The translations under genes and the position numbers were made by a program. The notes beneath the pieces are model-generated. The model had not been told where the DNA came from, did not search any database, and saw only the letters and a list, made by a program, of their open reading frames with translations. A stretch of DNA of 60,000 nucleotides from Apostichopus japonicus (Eukaryota > Echinodermata > Holothuroidea > Aspidochirotida > Stichopodidae), in contig NC_092571.1 in NCBI RefSeq assembly GCF_037975245.1, positions 11,989,917 to 12,049,916 on the forward strand. The letters run 5' to 3'. Shown here piece after piece: positions 54,201 through 57,162 of the stretch (its first letter is position 1; each line of letters opens with the position of its first letter).

Positions 54201-56591
54201 CAAAATCGCATATAACTCGAAAACGGAAGGAGATATCGACTTTTGTCGGCTGTATAGGGATTTCCTAAACCGAATTTTGATGCGCTCTATCCACCTGTGT
54301 CATTTATGAGCTTCTCTGACGTAAGCTGCAGTACGTAATTTCTCTATACCAGTTCCGCGAAATTTATTTACTGTACGCAATAAGCATCGTTCGCTATGTT
54401 TTCTTTCACAACGAATATTCAAAGTTGTGCTCCACACGCTTCACAGATATTGTTTTATGTCGTTCATTTTCAATTCTACTTTAAAATTACCATTTTCGAA
54501 CGATGCATTGCATGCTTTATTAAACATTCCTGATTAGTAAAACTAAGGAAGGATATTCAAATATGTATTATTTTCATTTGATATGATTTTATGAGCTGTT
54601 CCACTTGAAAAACGATGATAAAACCGAAAAACAAAAACATTTACTTCTCATGTGACGCATACCGGGAGACTCATAAAAACTCCCCCTTCTCATTAAATTA
54701 AATGTACATGCCGTCAGGCCAGTTGAAAGCCGTCAGGCCAGTTGAAAGCCCTCCCTACTAATGTTTGATCAGCTCTTCCCAATATACAATACTCAAATAA
54801 GCAATGAAAATGTATTCATTTTCCACAGATTTCTACCCAACGTGGGCCCCAAGTCACTGCTTTATTTTCTTAGTAGTCATGGATACAATTGTTTGCAACT
54901 CTCTTGCTGGCCAGGTGTTTCAAGTTTTATTAATAGCACGACTTCTGATTGGTTCATTCAAGATAAACTTTCTATCCCTGCTGGATTGTTCTACTTATAA
55001 TATGAATGAATATTTGGTTTTCAGGTAACATCCATTCCATTACGAACAGTAGGGGTAAAATAATGTTTGCTTCTAGAGGCAGCCAGCCAAAGGTTCAGAT
55101 AAATACTATGCTAATTAACAGATGGTAGGCGTGAATTTGACAAAGCCAGGTTTATGATTGGACTAAGCCTCTCAAAAAAAGTTTGGTGGTGGGGATATCC
55201 AGGGTAGGGAATACACATGTTAGCAGCAAACTGCAGGTGGCCCAGACCCAGGCTGCGACCTAAATACCAGGGCAGTCCATCTGCATTCGCGGGCAACTTA
55301 CAGTAACGGGTTAGGGGGAAAATAACAGGATGTTTTTTATTTTTGCGTGCATTGAAGCTGGGGGAGATTTTTTGTACGGAATGCGCTCTCAGAAAAGTTT
55401 GTTTAGTGAGTGATGTTCTGTAGTAAACGGTACTGTAGTACGTCAAGTAACACAGGAATTTATTGGAAATAAAGATCTCTTTGATATCCAGCTACGACTG
55501 TTTCATTGTGGATATTTTTTTTATTTCTAGTTTTTCTGACGCTGCGTTCCTTGGTGAGCTAACCTAAACTTATCTTAGTTTAATACTAGCCTATACCTTA
55601 AGAGTCGTAGAATGTGCTTATTACGATCGATCAAGACTAGTTTTTACTATCCTAGCCAAATCATTTTTCAAACACCTAGTAAAGAACTTACTCTATCTAC
55701 AATCAAACTTTTGTAACATTTGTAATATTCCTCTACAACTTCTGGTAGAGTCTGAAAACGGCTGTAGTTAAACTAAGGATTCAACGCAAGTCACAACCTT
55801 GATATGTCTAGAATAGCCTTTGCGGTTTTTGATCGCGATAACTTTCGTGGAATTTTCGTTGAAACTTCATTGACAACCCGTGCCCGCAGTAGTCTAAATC
55901 TTGTCAACGAAATTATTCGTTTTTAACCGATTTTCAACTTTTTTTATCGATTTTCAACGTTTTTTATCGATCGTTGATTTTTTTTCAACGGGAGTTAAGC
56001 GAAATCAGTACTGTAAGGAGGATCCAAAAGAGAAACAGATGTGCCACAGCACTTCAGTGAAAGCATGTGCGCTAGGTTATTACAGCTTCATTAGGAGTAT
56101 GGTACACTGACACTTGCTGTAAACCCACACCAACTCCTCGGTTTCCAGGTTTCAGATCACCTCTTGCTTACCTATCTCCACAAAAGTTGACTACCGAGTG
56201 ACCTACGAACAGGGAAACCTCAAAGATTAGAAAATGGCAGGAACAGCAGACAGGACATGTCCCTTGGAACCCTCGTGGTTAAATAACCGGGATTTCTTGC
56301 GTATCCTTAATTATGACCGGTCAAAACCACTTCCCGCAACACTGATAAATGTGAGAAAGATCATTTTCTTTGTCCAGTAATGTCATCGTTACACGCTCAG
56401 ACCAAAGTTGCCAAAATTACCTTGACCAGAACGCTTGTGGCTGTGTCGATGCCTCCGATGAGGTCATGGGTCATCAGAAGCTTCCAGTCCTTCCTCCAGA
56501 AAAATATTAGGTAGAGAAGGCCTGCCGAGAGAAATCCGAGGGTATACCAGAAGATCTGCTTGATGAGGTTTGCCCGGTAAAAGTAGCACTC
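21862..56591 (-). CDS. ATP13A: P5B-type ATPase (ATP13A2/3-like polyamine transporter), 27 exons, partial at both ends
   Basis: This is a spliced gene read right to left. Human ATP13A2 and ATP13A3 are P5B ATPases that export polyamines from late endosomes and lysosomes to the cytosol; the same role here is inferred from family membership. The 27 exons listed separately join in phase to 1062 codons (numbered from the first visible residue). Order of parts: N-terminal membrane hairpin (about 12-33), M1-M2 (about 165-211), actuator domain with TGES at 279-282, M3-M4 (about 355-420), phosphorylated Asp448 in DKTGTLT, nucleotide-binding domain with KGAPE at 581-585, TGDN at 677-680, [11 protein letters not shown] at 802-812, then M5-M10. 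All catalytic residues are intact, so the gene looks functional. Human relatives are about 1200 residues, so roughly 30 N-terminal and 40 C-terminal residues are missing. I cannot tell whether the closest human paralogue is ATP13A2 or ATP13A3. Confidence 0.95.
22092..22545 (+). repeat. Purine-rich GGA minisatellite in ATP13A intron
   Basis: About 450 bp of units such as GATGGAGGGGGAGGAGTAGG, 18-21 bp long with many variants. The plus strand is almost entirely A and G with scattered T. In the transcript (minus strand) this is a long C/T tract between exons 26 and 27. Long Pro/Ser frames on the minus strand are a by-product. Confidence 0.93.
23267..23355 (-). CDS. ATP13A: ATP13A exon 26 (M9)
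   Basis: 89 bp, phase 1 to phase 0, donor GTATAC. It encodes one long hydrophobic helix ([20 protein letters not shown]) followed by FEWLL. Position and hydropathy fit M9 of the P5B fold. The sequence is only weakly conserved in this helix in general. Confidence 0.88.
23411..23632 (-). mobile_element. tRNA-derived SINE family 1, copy a
   Basis: Read on the minus strand it has an A box (AGCTCAGTGGTTAACGCC), a B box (AGTTCGAGTCACTCC), a conserved body (GTCGTCCAGTTACAGAGTTG; GACTGACTTCGGTCAGC; CTTGC) and a tail of ATACATAC repeats. About 220 bp. Confidence 0.88.
23695..23745 (-). repeat. 17-bp tandem repeat
   Basis: Three copies of AACCATATGTAATCTGT. The partner copy of the surrounding duplication has four at about 24165-24230, so the array changed length after duplication. 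Confidence 0.85.
23931..24152 (-). mobile_element. tRNA-derived SINE family 1, copy b
   Basis: Second copy inside the tandem duplication. Same A box, B box, body and ATACATAC tail as copy a, with scattered substitutions. Confidence 0.88.
24840..25080 (+). mobile_element. Penelope-like element 3' region with hammerhead-like hairpin
   Basis: A pyrimidine-rich stretch is followed by CTCTGAAGAAGATCC, loop TGCTA, GGATCGAAACG and the end ACTTTTACACATTCTA. The terminal block matches 20420-20525 (opposite strand) and more weakly 32935-33000 and 38043-38095. Hammerhead motifs near the termini are a known trait of Penelope-like retroelements. Assignment to that group is inference. Confidence 0.5.
25298..25452 (-). 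CDS. ATP13A: ATP13A exon 25 (M8)
   Basis: 155 bp, phase 2 to phase 1, donor GTAAGA. After a luminal loop it encodes [20 protein letters not shown] and [14 protein letters not shown]. Both are strongly family-typical ('xYENTxxFxxSxFQYLxxAxxFSxGxPFRxP'). Confidence 0.96.
25970..26456 (-). repeat. 152-bp tandem repeat including copies of an exon end and splice donor
   Basis: The words AACATACC and CATTTACTTGTACTCATTC recur at a 152-bp period (AACATACC at 26136, 26288 and 26440). A degenerate further copy lies near 26045. The rightmost unit overlaps the real end of exon 24 and its donor. The other units contain decayed copies of the last 35 or so exon bases plus GTATGTT. Confidence 0.88.
26447..26597 (-). 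CDS. ATP13A: ATP13A exon 24 (M7)
   Basis: 151 bp, phase 1 to phase 2, donor GTATGT. It encodes [20 protein letters not shown], equivalent to 'LxxxRPPxxLxSxxxxxS', then M7 ending [11 protein letters not shown]. The 35 or so bases at the exon end and the donor are repeated twice downstream at a 152-bp period. Confidence 0.94.
26833..26880 (-). mobile_element. Possible SINE fragment (B-box part)
   Basis: The minus strand reads CACTGGTTTTCGAATTC, like the B-box end of a tRNA-derived SINE. No A box is seen. Confidence 0.3.
27018..27236 (-). pseudogene. Fragment of retroelement GIY-YIG endonuclease C-terminus
   Basis: The minus-strand frame encodes [20 protein letters not shown], then [16 protein letters not shown] and ISGLNKDLG. 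The pattern 'HFN..HS......I.......E..WI..L.....GLN' is the C-terminal part of GIY-YIG nuclease domains carried by Penelope-like retroelements. The reverse transcriptase and catalytic GIY-YIG part are absent, so it is a dead 5'-truncated fragment. It lies in the intron after exon 23. Confidence 0.6.
27513..27592 (+). mobile_element. tRNA-like SINE head (family 3)
   Basis: The plus strand has A-box-like TGGTCGAGTGGTACGGA, an anticodon-arm-like CTTCGGTCTG segment and B-box-like GGTTAGATTCC about 35 bp on. The acceptor stem is not complementary, so a working tRNA gene is unlikely. Confidence 0.5.
27990..28062 (-). CDS. ATP13A: ATP13A exon 23 (M6)
   Basis: 73 bp, phase 0 to phase 1, donor GTAAGT. 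It encodes [20 protein letters not shown], matching 'LGDxQFLxIDLxI' at the loop between M5 and M6. Codons 879-902. Confidence 0.95.
28196..29031 (-). repeat. 32-bp minisatellite of decoy splice donors, 26 units
   Basis: On the minus strand the unit is CATAATACTTAACACAGTAAGT followed by CACAGCCTGT (32 bp). I count 26 units including the one that overlaps the end of exon 22. Fifteen units keep GTAAGT or GTAAGG, six have GCAAGT/GCAAGG, four GTAG and one GTTAGT. The array occupies most of the intron between exons 22 and 23. Confidence 0.95.
29016..29112 (-). CDS. ATP13A: ATP13A exon 22 (M5)
   Basis: 97 bp, phase 2 to phase 0, donor GTAAGT. It encodes [20 protein letters not shown], the 'REGRAxLxTSFxxFKFMALY' start of M5, and ends IILNT. 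The final 16 exon bases and the donor are the seed of a 26-unit minisatellite that fills the next intron. Confidence 0.95.
29261..29308 (+). mobile_element. SINE head fragment next to a splice donor
   Basis: The plus strand reads GGGCTGGATGGTGCAGTCATT then AGAGCAC, a tRNA-like 5' part similar to family 2. It stops 10 bp from the donor of exon 21 at 29317. Confidence 0.45.
29318..29550 (-). CDS. ATP13A: ATP13A exon 21 ([11 protein letters not shown] hinge)
   Basis: 233 bp, phase 0 to phase 2, donor GTGAGT. It contains [15 protein letters not shown], the Mg-binding hinge [11 protein letters not shown] (802-812) and [14 protein letters not shown]. It is almost identical to the family consensus and is the most diagnostic exon in the window. 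Base composition is much more GC-rich than the surrounding introns. Confidence 0.98.
30195..30292. repeat. (TA)n / TATACACA microsatellite
   Basis: Alternating TA with two CACACA interruptions. It sits at the 3' end of the SINE at 30293-30398 (minus strand) and may have grown from its tail. A further TA tract lies at 30395-30428. Confidence 0.9.
30293..30398 (-). mobile_element. tRNA-derived SINE with TA-rich tail (family 4)
   Basis: The minus strand shows the B-box region GGGTTCGAATCCCGGTGG, then AGGCTGGAAGTTTTTTCACTG and GTGGATTTTCCCACTC. The region with TATAAAGCGGGAGG lies before it. The A-box half is missing, so the copy is 5' truncated. Confidence 0.7.
30495..30599 (-). CDS. ATP13A: ATP13A exon 20
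   Basis: 105 bp, phase 0 at both ends, donor GTGCTC. It encodes a Pro-rich start and [21 protein letters not shown]. The latter corresponds to 'AMNGKSFxxIxxHxxxLxPKL' in relatives, in the P domain before VFARM. A pyrimidine tract and TTGCAG form the acceptor. Confidence 0.9.
31125..31291 (-). CDS. ATP13A: ATP13A exon 19 (GDN of TGDN)
   Basis: 167 bp, phase 1 to phase 0, donor GTACTT. It begins [17 protein letters not shown], the metal-binding and hinge motif after the TGD loop. A Lys/Ser/Glu-rich variable segment ends the exon (SKSKKEKS). Codons 678-733. Confidence 0.95.
32595..32656 (-). repeat. 31-bp duplication of exon 18 end and donor
   Basis: The minus strand reads CATGTTAACAG/GTAAGG at the true junction and CATGTTAACAG/GTAAGC again 31 bp downstream. 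Using the second donor would add 31 nt and reach a TAA in frame. Confidence 0.85.
32626..32750 (-). CDS. ATP13A: ATP13A exon 18 (up to TG of TGDN)
   Basis: 125 bp, phase 2 to phase 1, donor GTAAGG. It encodes [17 protein letters not shown] and the strand TIMLT leading into TGDN. LxFxGLxxMxNxLKPET is the P-domain hinge of P5B pumps. The last exon bases and the donor occur a second time 31 bp into the intron. Confidence 0.96.
32935..33005 (+). mobile_element. Degenerate hammerhead-like hairpin block
   Basis: CCGAAGAAGATCC, loop TGGTA, GGATAGAAACC. This is a mutated copy of the block at 25021-25080, followed by GAGCAGTAGTGAAGCAGTTTG. Confidence 0.45.
33442..33562 (-). CDS. ATP13A: ATP13A exon 17
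   Basis: 121 bp, phase 1 to phase 2, donor GTATCA. It encodes [20 protein letters not shown], matching 'VPxxFxxxLxxxTxxGFRVIALA' at the end of the N domain. A (TAAA)n-type tract about 200 bp long lies directly upstream of the acceptor. Confidence 0.95.
33568..33780. repeat. (TAAA)n-type AT-rich array beside a splice acceptor
   Basis: About 210 bp built from AAATA, AATAA and AACAAATA words, with a 28-bp higher unit (AATAAACAAATAAATATAAA). It starts within 10 bp of the exon 17 acceptor, so in the transcript it provides a very long T-rich tract. Confidence 0.9.
33958..34052 (+). mobile_element. Possible tRNA-like SINE head
   Basis: The plus strand has an A-box-like ATGGTCGAGTGGATAAC and a weak B-box-like GGATTGGATCACT about 70 bp on. 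Degenerate. It accounts for part of an otherwise unexplained open frame at 33912-34235. Confidence 0.3.
34572..34719 (-). CDS. ATP13A: ATP13A exon 16 (KGAPE nucleotide-binding motif)
   Basis: 148 bp, phase 0 to phase 1, donor GTAGGT. It contains [18 protein letters not shown] and the ATP-site motif KGAPE at residues 581-585, followed by [10 protein letters not shown]. It is closely similar to 'QFPFSSxLQRMSVxAR ... YMKGAPExIxxLCxPET' of relatives. Confidence 0.96.
34790..34975. repeat. Three degenerate copies of a roughly 70-bp unit
   Basis: GCAGGCATTC recurs three times at about 70-bp spacing, each followed by similar AT-rich sequence and CATCAT. It is in the intron before exon 16. Confidence 0.7.
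35684..35767 (-). CDS. ATP13A: ATP13A exon 15 (N-domain variable loop)
   Basis: 84 bp, phase 0 at both ends, donor GTATTT. It encodes a hydrophilic loop ([16 protein letters not shown]) and RNHKVHE. This part of the N domain is variable and shorter than in human proteins. It is supported by phase, splice sites and position between two certain exons. Confidence 0.85.
36720..36800 (+). repeat. Short tandem repeat TTAGCTTAGGAGTG
   Basis: Three to five copies of a 14-bp unit that run directly into the 5' end of the SINE at 36800. The unit contains the SINE's first bases (TTAGCT), so it may be a local expansion of its target or head. Confidence 0.7.
36800..37031 (+). mobile_element. tRNA-derived SINE family 1, copy c
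   Basis: TAGCTCAGTAATTAACGCC, AGTTCGAGTCACTCC, the same body as copies a and b, and a tail of ATACATACATAC. It ends 119 bp from the exon 14 donor. Confidence 0.88.
37150..37294 (-). CDS. ATP13A: ATP13A exon 14 (N domain)
   Basis: 145 bp, phase 2 to phase 0, donor GTGAGT. It encodes [24 protein letters not shown], longer than needed to recognise the 'CHSLTxIxGxxxGDPLDLKMF' signature of the P5B nucleotide-binding domain. The IATGP segment ahead of it is closer to ATP13A2-type sequences. Codons 470-518. Confidence 0.96.
37525..37894 (+). mobile_element. MITE family A, copy 2
   Basis: A 370-bp element with TTTAAAGGCATTGAAGACTC at the left and GCGAGTCTTCACACCTTTTAA at the right end. It is highly similar to the copy at 12686-13047 along its full length. 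It lies in the intron upstream of exon 14. Confidence 0.85.
37920..38180 (+). mobile_element. Retroelement 3'-end relic
   Basis: A pyrimidine-rich stretch is followed by TTAGAATTAAGATCTTGCC, AGGATCGAAAA and a decayed tail ending CAGTTTGTTAACAG. It shows the same order as the better copy at 24840-25080. It directly abuts MITE copy 2. Confidence 0.4.
38444..38673. mobile_element. 230-bp foldback (hairpin) element
   Basis: The left arm (TCAACCTAG, then CCTCGCTTGGTTTATACCCGG) is almost the reverse complement of the right arm (GGGTATAAACCAAGCGAGG, then CCAGGTTGA). The arms cover nearly the whole element, with a short loop near 38560. Inside each arm, CCGGAAAA/TTTTCCGG can form a second hairpin. 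It lies in the intron between exons 13 and 14. Confidence 0.9.
38732..38793 (-). CDS. ATP13A: ATP13A exon 13 ([10 protein letters not shown])
   Basis: 62 bp, phase 0 to phase 2, donor GTAATA. It encodes [20 protein letters not shown], completing the phosphorylation motif. TEDGLD after TGTLT is diagnostic of P5B ATPases. The exon is only 59 bp from a 230-bp foldback in the following intron. Confidence 0.97.
39367..39555 (-). CDS. ATP13A: ATP13A exon 12 (M4 and phosphorylation Asp)
   Basis: 189 bp, phase 0 at both ends, donor GTAAAT. It covers M4 and the start of the P domain, ending in ICFDK. Asp448 is the phosphoryl acceptor. The substrate-site motif normally written PPALP in P5B pumps reads APALP here (405-409). 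[14 protein letters not shown] follows and is strongly family-specific. The intron cuts the DKTGTLT motif right after Lys. Confidence 0.97.
40049..40325 (+). mobile_element. Short inverted-repeat element (GGATCCAGG type)
   Basis: The left end CAGGGGTGGATCCAGGA pairs with the complement of the right end CAGGCATTGATCCAGGG. 277 bp, with an internal G10 tract. No clear target duplication. Confidence 0.6.
40555..40604 (-). CDS. ATP13A: ATP13A exon 11 (M3)
   Basis: 50 bp, phase 1 to phase 0, donor GTGATA. It encodes [17 protein letters not shown], the second half of M3 ('xxxGFIYTxxxxxxx' in relatives). A CTT-rich polypyrimidine tract precedes the acceptor. Confidence 0.92.
40925..41325 (+). repeat. 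20-bp purine-rich minisatellite GGTGATGGGGAAGGGGTGAG
   Basis: About 400 bp with roughly ten good copies in the centre (40980-41190) and degraded G/A-rich flanks. The minus-strand Ser/Pro/His frame through it is a by-product. It lies in the intron after exon 10. Confidence 0.92.
41633..41743 (-). CDS. ATP13A: ATP13A exon 10 (entry to M3)
   Basis: 111 bp, phase 1 to phase 1, donor GTAAGT. It encodes [15 protein letters not shown] followed by [14 protein letters not shown]. This matches 'GFxTxKGxLVxSILxPxPxxxKxYxD' of P5B ATPases, which links the actuator domain to M3. Confidence 0.95.
42414..42633 (+). mobile_element. tRNA-derived SINE family 1, copy d
   Basis: GCTCAGTGGTTAACGCTGG, GGTTCGAGTCACTCC, the common body and a short AAATACATACATG tail. 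220 bp. Confidence 0.88.
42858..43232 (-). mobile_element. MITE family A, copy 3
   Basis: Inverted relative to copies 1 and 2. The left end is TTTAAAGGGTGTGAAGACTC and the right end is GGGGCGAGTCTTCAATGCC then TTTAAA. Full length. It lies in the intron following exon 9. Confidence 0.85.
43321..43479 (-). CDS. ATP13A: ATP13A exon 9 (GES of TGES; end of actuator domain)
   Basis: 159 bp, phase 1 to phase 1, donor GTGGGT. It begins [12 protein letters not shown] and continues with [14 protein letters not shown] and AVVTNTG. These are the family-typical 'HTLFCGTxVIQTR' and 'VxRTGF' elements. The catalytic Glu of TGES is residue 281. Codons 280-332. Confidence 0.96.
44743..44871 (-). CDS. ATP13A: ATP13A exon 8 (actuator domain, up to TG of TGES)
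   Basis: 129 bp, phase 1 to phase 1, donor GTAAGA. It contains [33 protein letters not shown] and the first base of the Gly codon. The dephosphorylation loop TGES is split by the intron inside Gly. Codons 237-279. Confidence 0.96.
46187..46253 (-). CDS. ATP13A: ATP13A exon 7 (start of actuator domain)
   Basis: 67 bp, phase 0 to phase 1, donor GTGAGT. It encodes [20 protein letters not shown], the conserved helix and first strand of the actuator domain after M2 (compare 'LxDMVxxxxxVxVxR' in the family). Codons 215-236. Confidence 0.93.
46321..46410 (-). mobile_element. LINE/SINE 3' tail (GCGCTATATAAA type)
   Basis: The minus strand reads TAAGCGCTACGAGAATTA, then TTTGGCGCTATATAAAAATT and a (TAT/TTA)n tail. 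This is the widely found L2-type 3' end. A plus-strand relative is at 58981-59052. Confidence 0.6.
47453..47650. repeat. Two tandem copies of a roughly 90-bp unit near exon 6 donor
   Basis: ATATAACTACACTTACTGTCC recurs at 47490 and 47580 with similar flanks (AGGAAAGAGATTA; TTTTTTAAGAC). The right copy ends beside the donor of exon 6, but the exon itself is not duplicated. Confidence 0.8.
47660..47794 (-). CDS. ATP13A: ATP13A exon 6 (M1 and M2)
   Basis: 135 bp, phase 0 at both ends, donor GTGAGT. It encodes [16 protein letters not shown] followed by a second long hydrophobic helix ending in SLYTTRT. This aligns with the M1-M2 hairpin 'xLNPFYxFQxFSxxLW' of ATP13A2 and ATP13A3. Codons 170-214. 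Confidence 0.95.
48138..48210 (-). mobile_element. tRNA-derived SINE head (family 2)
   Basis: The minus strand has an A-box-like TAGCTGATTTGATAAAAGC and a B box (GGTTCAAATCC) at the right spacing. Similar to the copy at 5584-5647, including part of the sequence outside the tRNA-like region. Confidence 0.55.
48533..48702 (-). mobile_element. MITE family A, truncated copy 4
   Basis: It begins TTTAAAGGGTGTGAAGACTC and follows copy 3 for about 170 bp, then stops before the second end. Confidence 0.8.
49874..49943 (-). CDS. ATP13A: ATP13A exon 5 (entry to M1)
   Basis: 70 bp, phase 2 to phase 0, donor GTATGT. It encodes [20 protein letters not shown]. The FGKNEI element followed by a Val-Lys rich strand and a helix start is highly typical of P5B pumps directly ahead of M1. 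Confidence 0.92.
50500..50580 (-). CDS. ATP13A: ATP13A exon 4
   Basis: 81 bp, phase 2 to phase 2, donor GTTTGT. It is acidic, with a [10 protein letters not shown] core that matches the 'GL' segment and following helix before the 'YGxNEI' motif of P5B proteins. Codons about 119-145. Confidence 0.88.
51004..51123 (-). CDS. ATP13A: ATP13A exon 3
   Basis: 120 bp, phase 2 to phase 2, donor GTAAGT. It encodes a short Ser-rich linker followed by [16 protein letters not shown]. The latter matches the P5B motif of the type 'YFxxxxxKYxWNxxxxxF' that lies just ahead of the M1 region. Codons about 79-118. Confidence 0.88.
51383..51627 (+). mobile_element. 229-bp hAT-like MITE with 8-bp target duplication
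   Basis: The element 51391-51619 starts CAGGCGCGTAACAAGG and ends with the complement of CAGGCGCGTAGCCAAGG. It is flanked on both sides by GTTTGGAC (51383-51390 and 51620-51627). Its interior shares a GAAATGGCACTTCCTAGGCC module with the 1.3-kb element at 13742-15047, so it is a deletion derivative of the same family. Confidence 0.88.
51768..51832 (-). CDS. ATP13A: ATP13A exon 2
   Basis: 65 bp, phase 0 to phase 2, donor GTATTT. It encodes [21 protein letters not shown] plus a split Ser codon. This is the poorly conserved cytosolic N-terminal region. It is accepted because the phases fit on both sides and both splice sites are consensus. The intron before it is 4.6 kb and contains the large inverted-repeat-bounded insertion. 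Confidence 0.75.
52030..56013. mobile_element. Candidate 4-kb insertion bounded by inverted repeats
   Basis: The left end CAGTACTGATTTCGCTTAAC continues CTCCCGTT. The right end is its reverse complement, and both are flanked by TA (52028-52029 and 56014-56015). Inside each end are long runs of (T)ATCGATTTTT-like sequence. No transposase frame is seen between them. It sits in the 4.6-kb intron between exons 1 and 2. It could instead be two separate short elements in opposite orientation. Confidence 0.6.
54712..54752 (+). repeat. Two copies of a 19-bp direct repeat
   Basis: CCGTCAGGCCAGTTGAAAG occurs twice in tandem. Confidence 0.85.
56421..56591 (-). CDS. ATP13A: ATP13A exon 1 visible (N-terminal membrane hairpin)
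   Basis: 171 bp, codons 1-57, phase 0 at both ends, acceptor TAG and donor GTAATT. It encodes the start ECYFYR, similar to the EIYGY/GYR-type segment that precedes the first hydrophobic stretch in P5B proteins. A strongly hydrophobic stretch rich in Leu, Phe and Ile follows, then the basic patch FWRKDWK. This matches the N-terminal re-entrant segment unique to P5 ATPases. No in-frame start is visible in the exon, so at least one coding exon lies further right, either in 56.6-60 kb or outside the window. Confidence 0.85.
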
Positions 56592-56648
56592 CTAGATAAA
56601 AATGAAGAAGGATAGCGTGTAATTCATATAAGGCAAAACAGGGTTTGA

Positions 56649-57162
56649 TACCAGCATGGATGTGCCCACGCTGGGCGGCAGTGGGTGGCCCCGCCCAGCA
56701 CTAAAAATGACCGCCCAGCACTGACTTAAAAATCATGAATTCCGCCCAGCACTATTTTCATCTAAAATCCCGACATTCCTAACAATATATTCAACATAAA
56801 TTGGGCCTAGCCTATGCCAAAATCATACAGACTAATAATGCATCAGTAATGCATGAGAGAAACATAACTTACGGCTCTCAATCGGTCCCTTCTCTCTGAA
56901 ACAAACTAATAACTTTTACTAGGTACGTAATATATTTCACTAAAAAAAAATTAAGAAAGGAAATTCTTAGCAAAACTAGTACTTGTGTACAGTATGTGCT
57001 TAAAAAGCTACACAAGTGCCAGCATTTTGGCATCTGAGCACCTTCAAAAATCAAAAAATTTCTCAAAGGGGAGGGGACACCCCCTCCCCCTTTTACCCCT
57101 CCCCCAGGACGGCGATCAGTATACCCGGCACTCAGGATATCCTGGGCACATCCCTGTACCAG
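56649..57162 (+). mobile_element. 502-bp inverted-repeat element with 6-bp direct repeat TACCAG
   Basis: The element 56655-57156 begins CATGGATGTGCCCA and ends with the complement of CAGGGATGTGCCCA. TACCAG lies directly outside both ends (56649-56654 and 57157-57162). Near the left end the word CCGCCCAGCACT is repeated three times. No coding capacity. Confidence 0.7.

Noticed and set aside
55111-55446. 111-codon frame as transposase of the 4-kb block
   Set aside because: No catalytic Asp/Glu motif or helix-turn-helix pattern that I can recognise. Composition looks non-coding.
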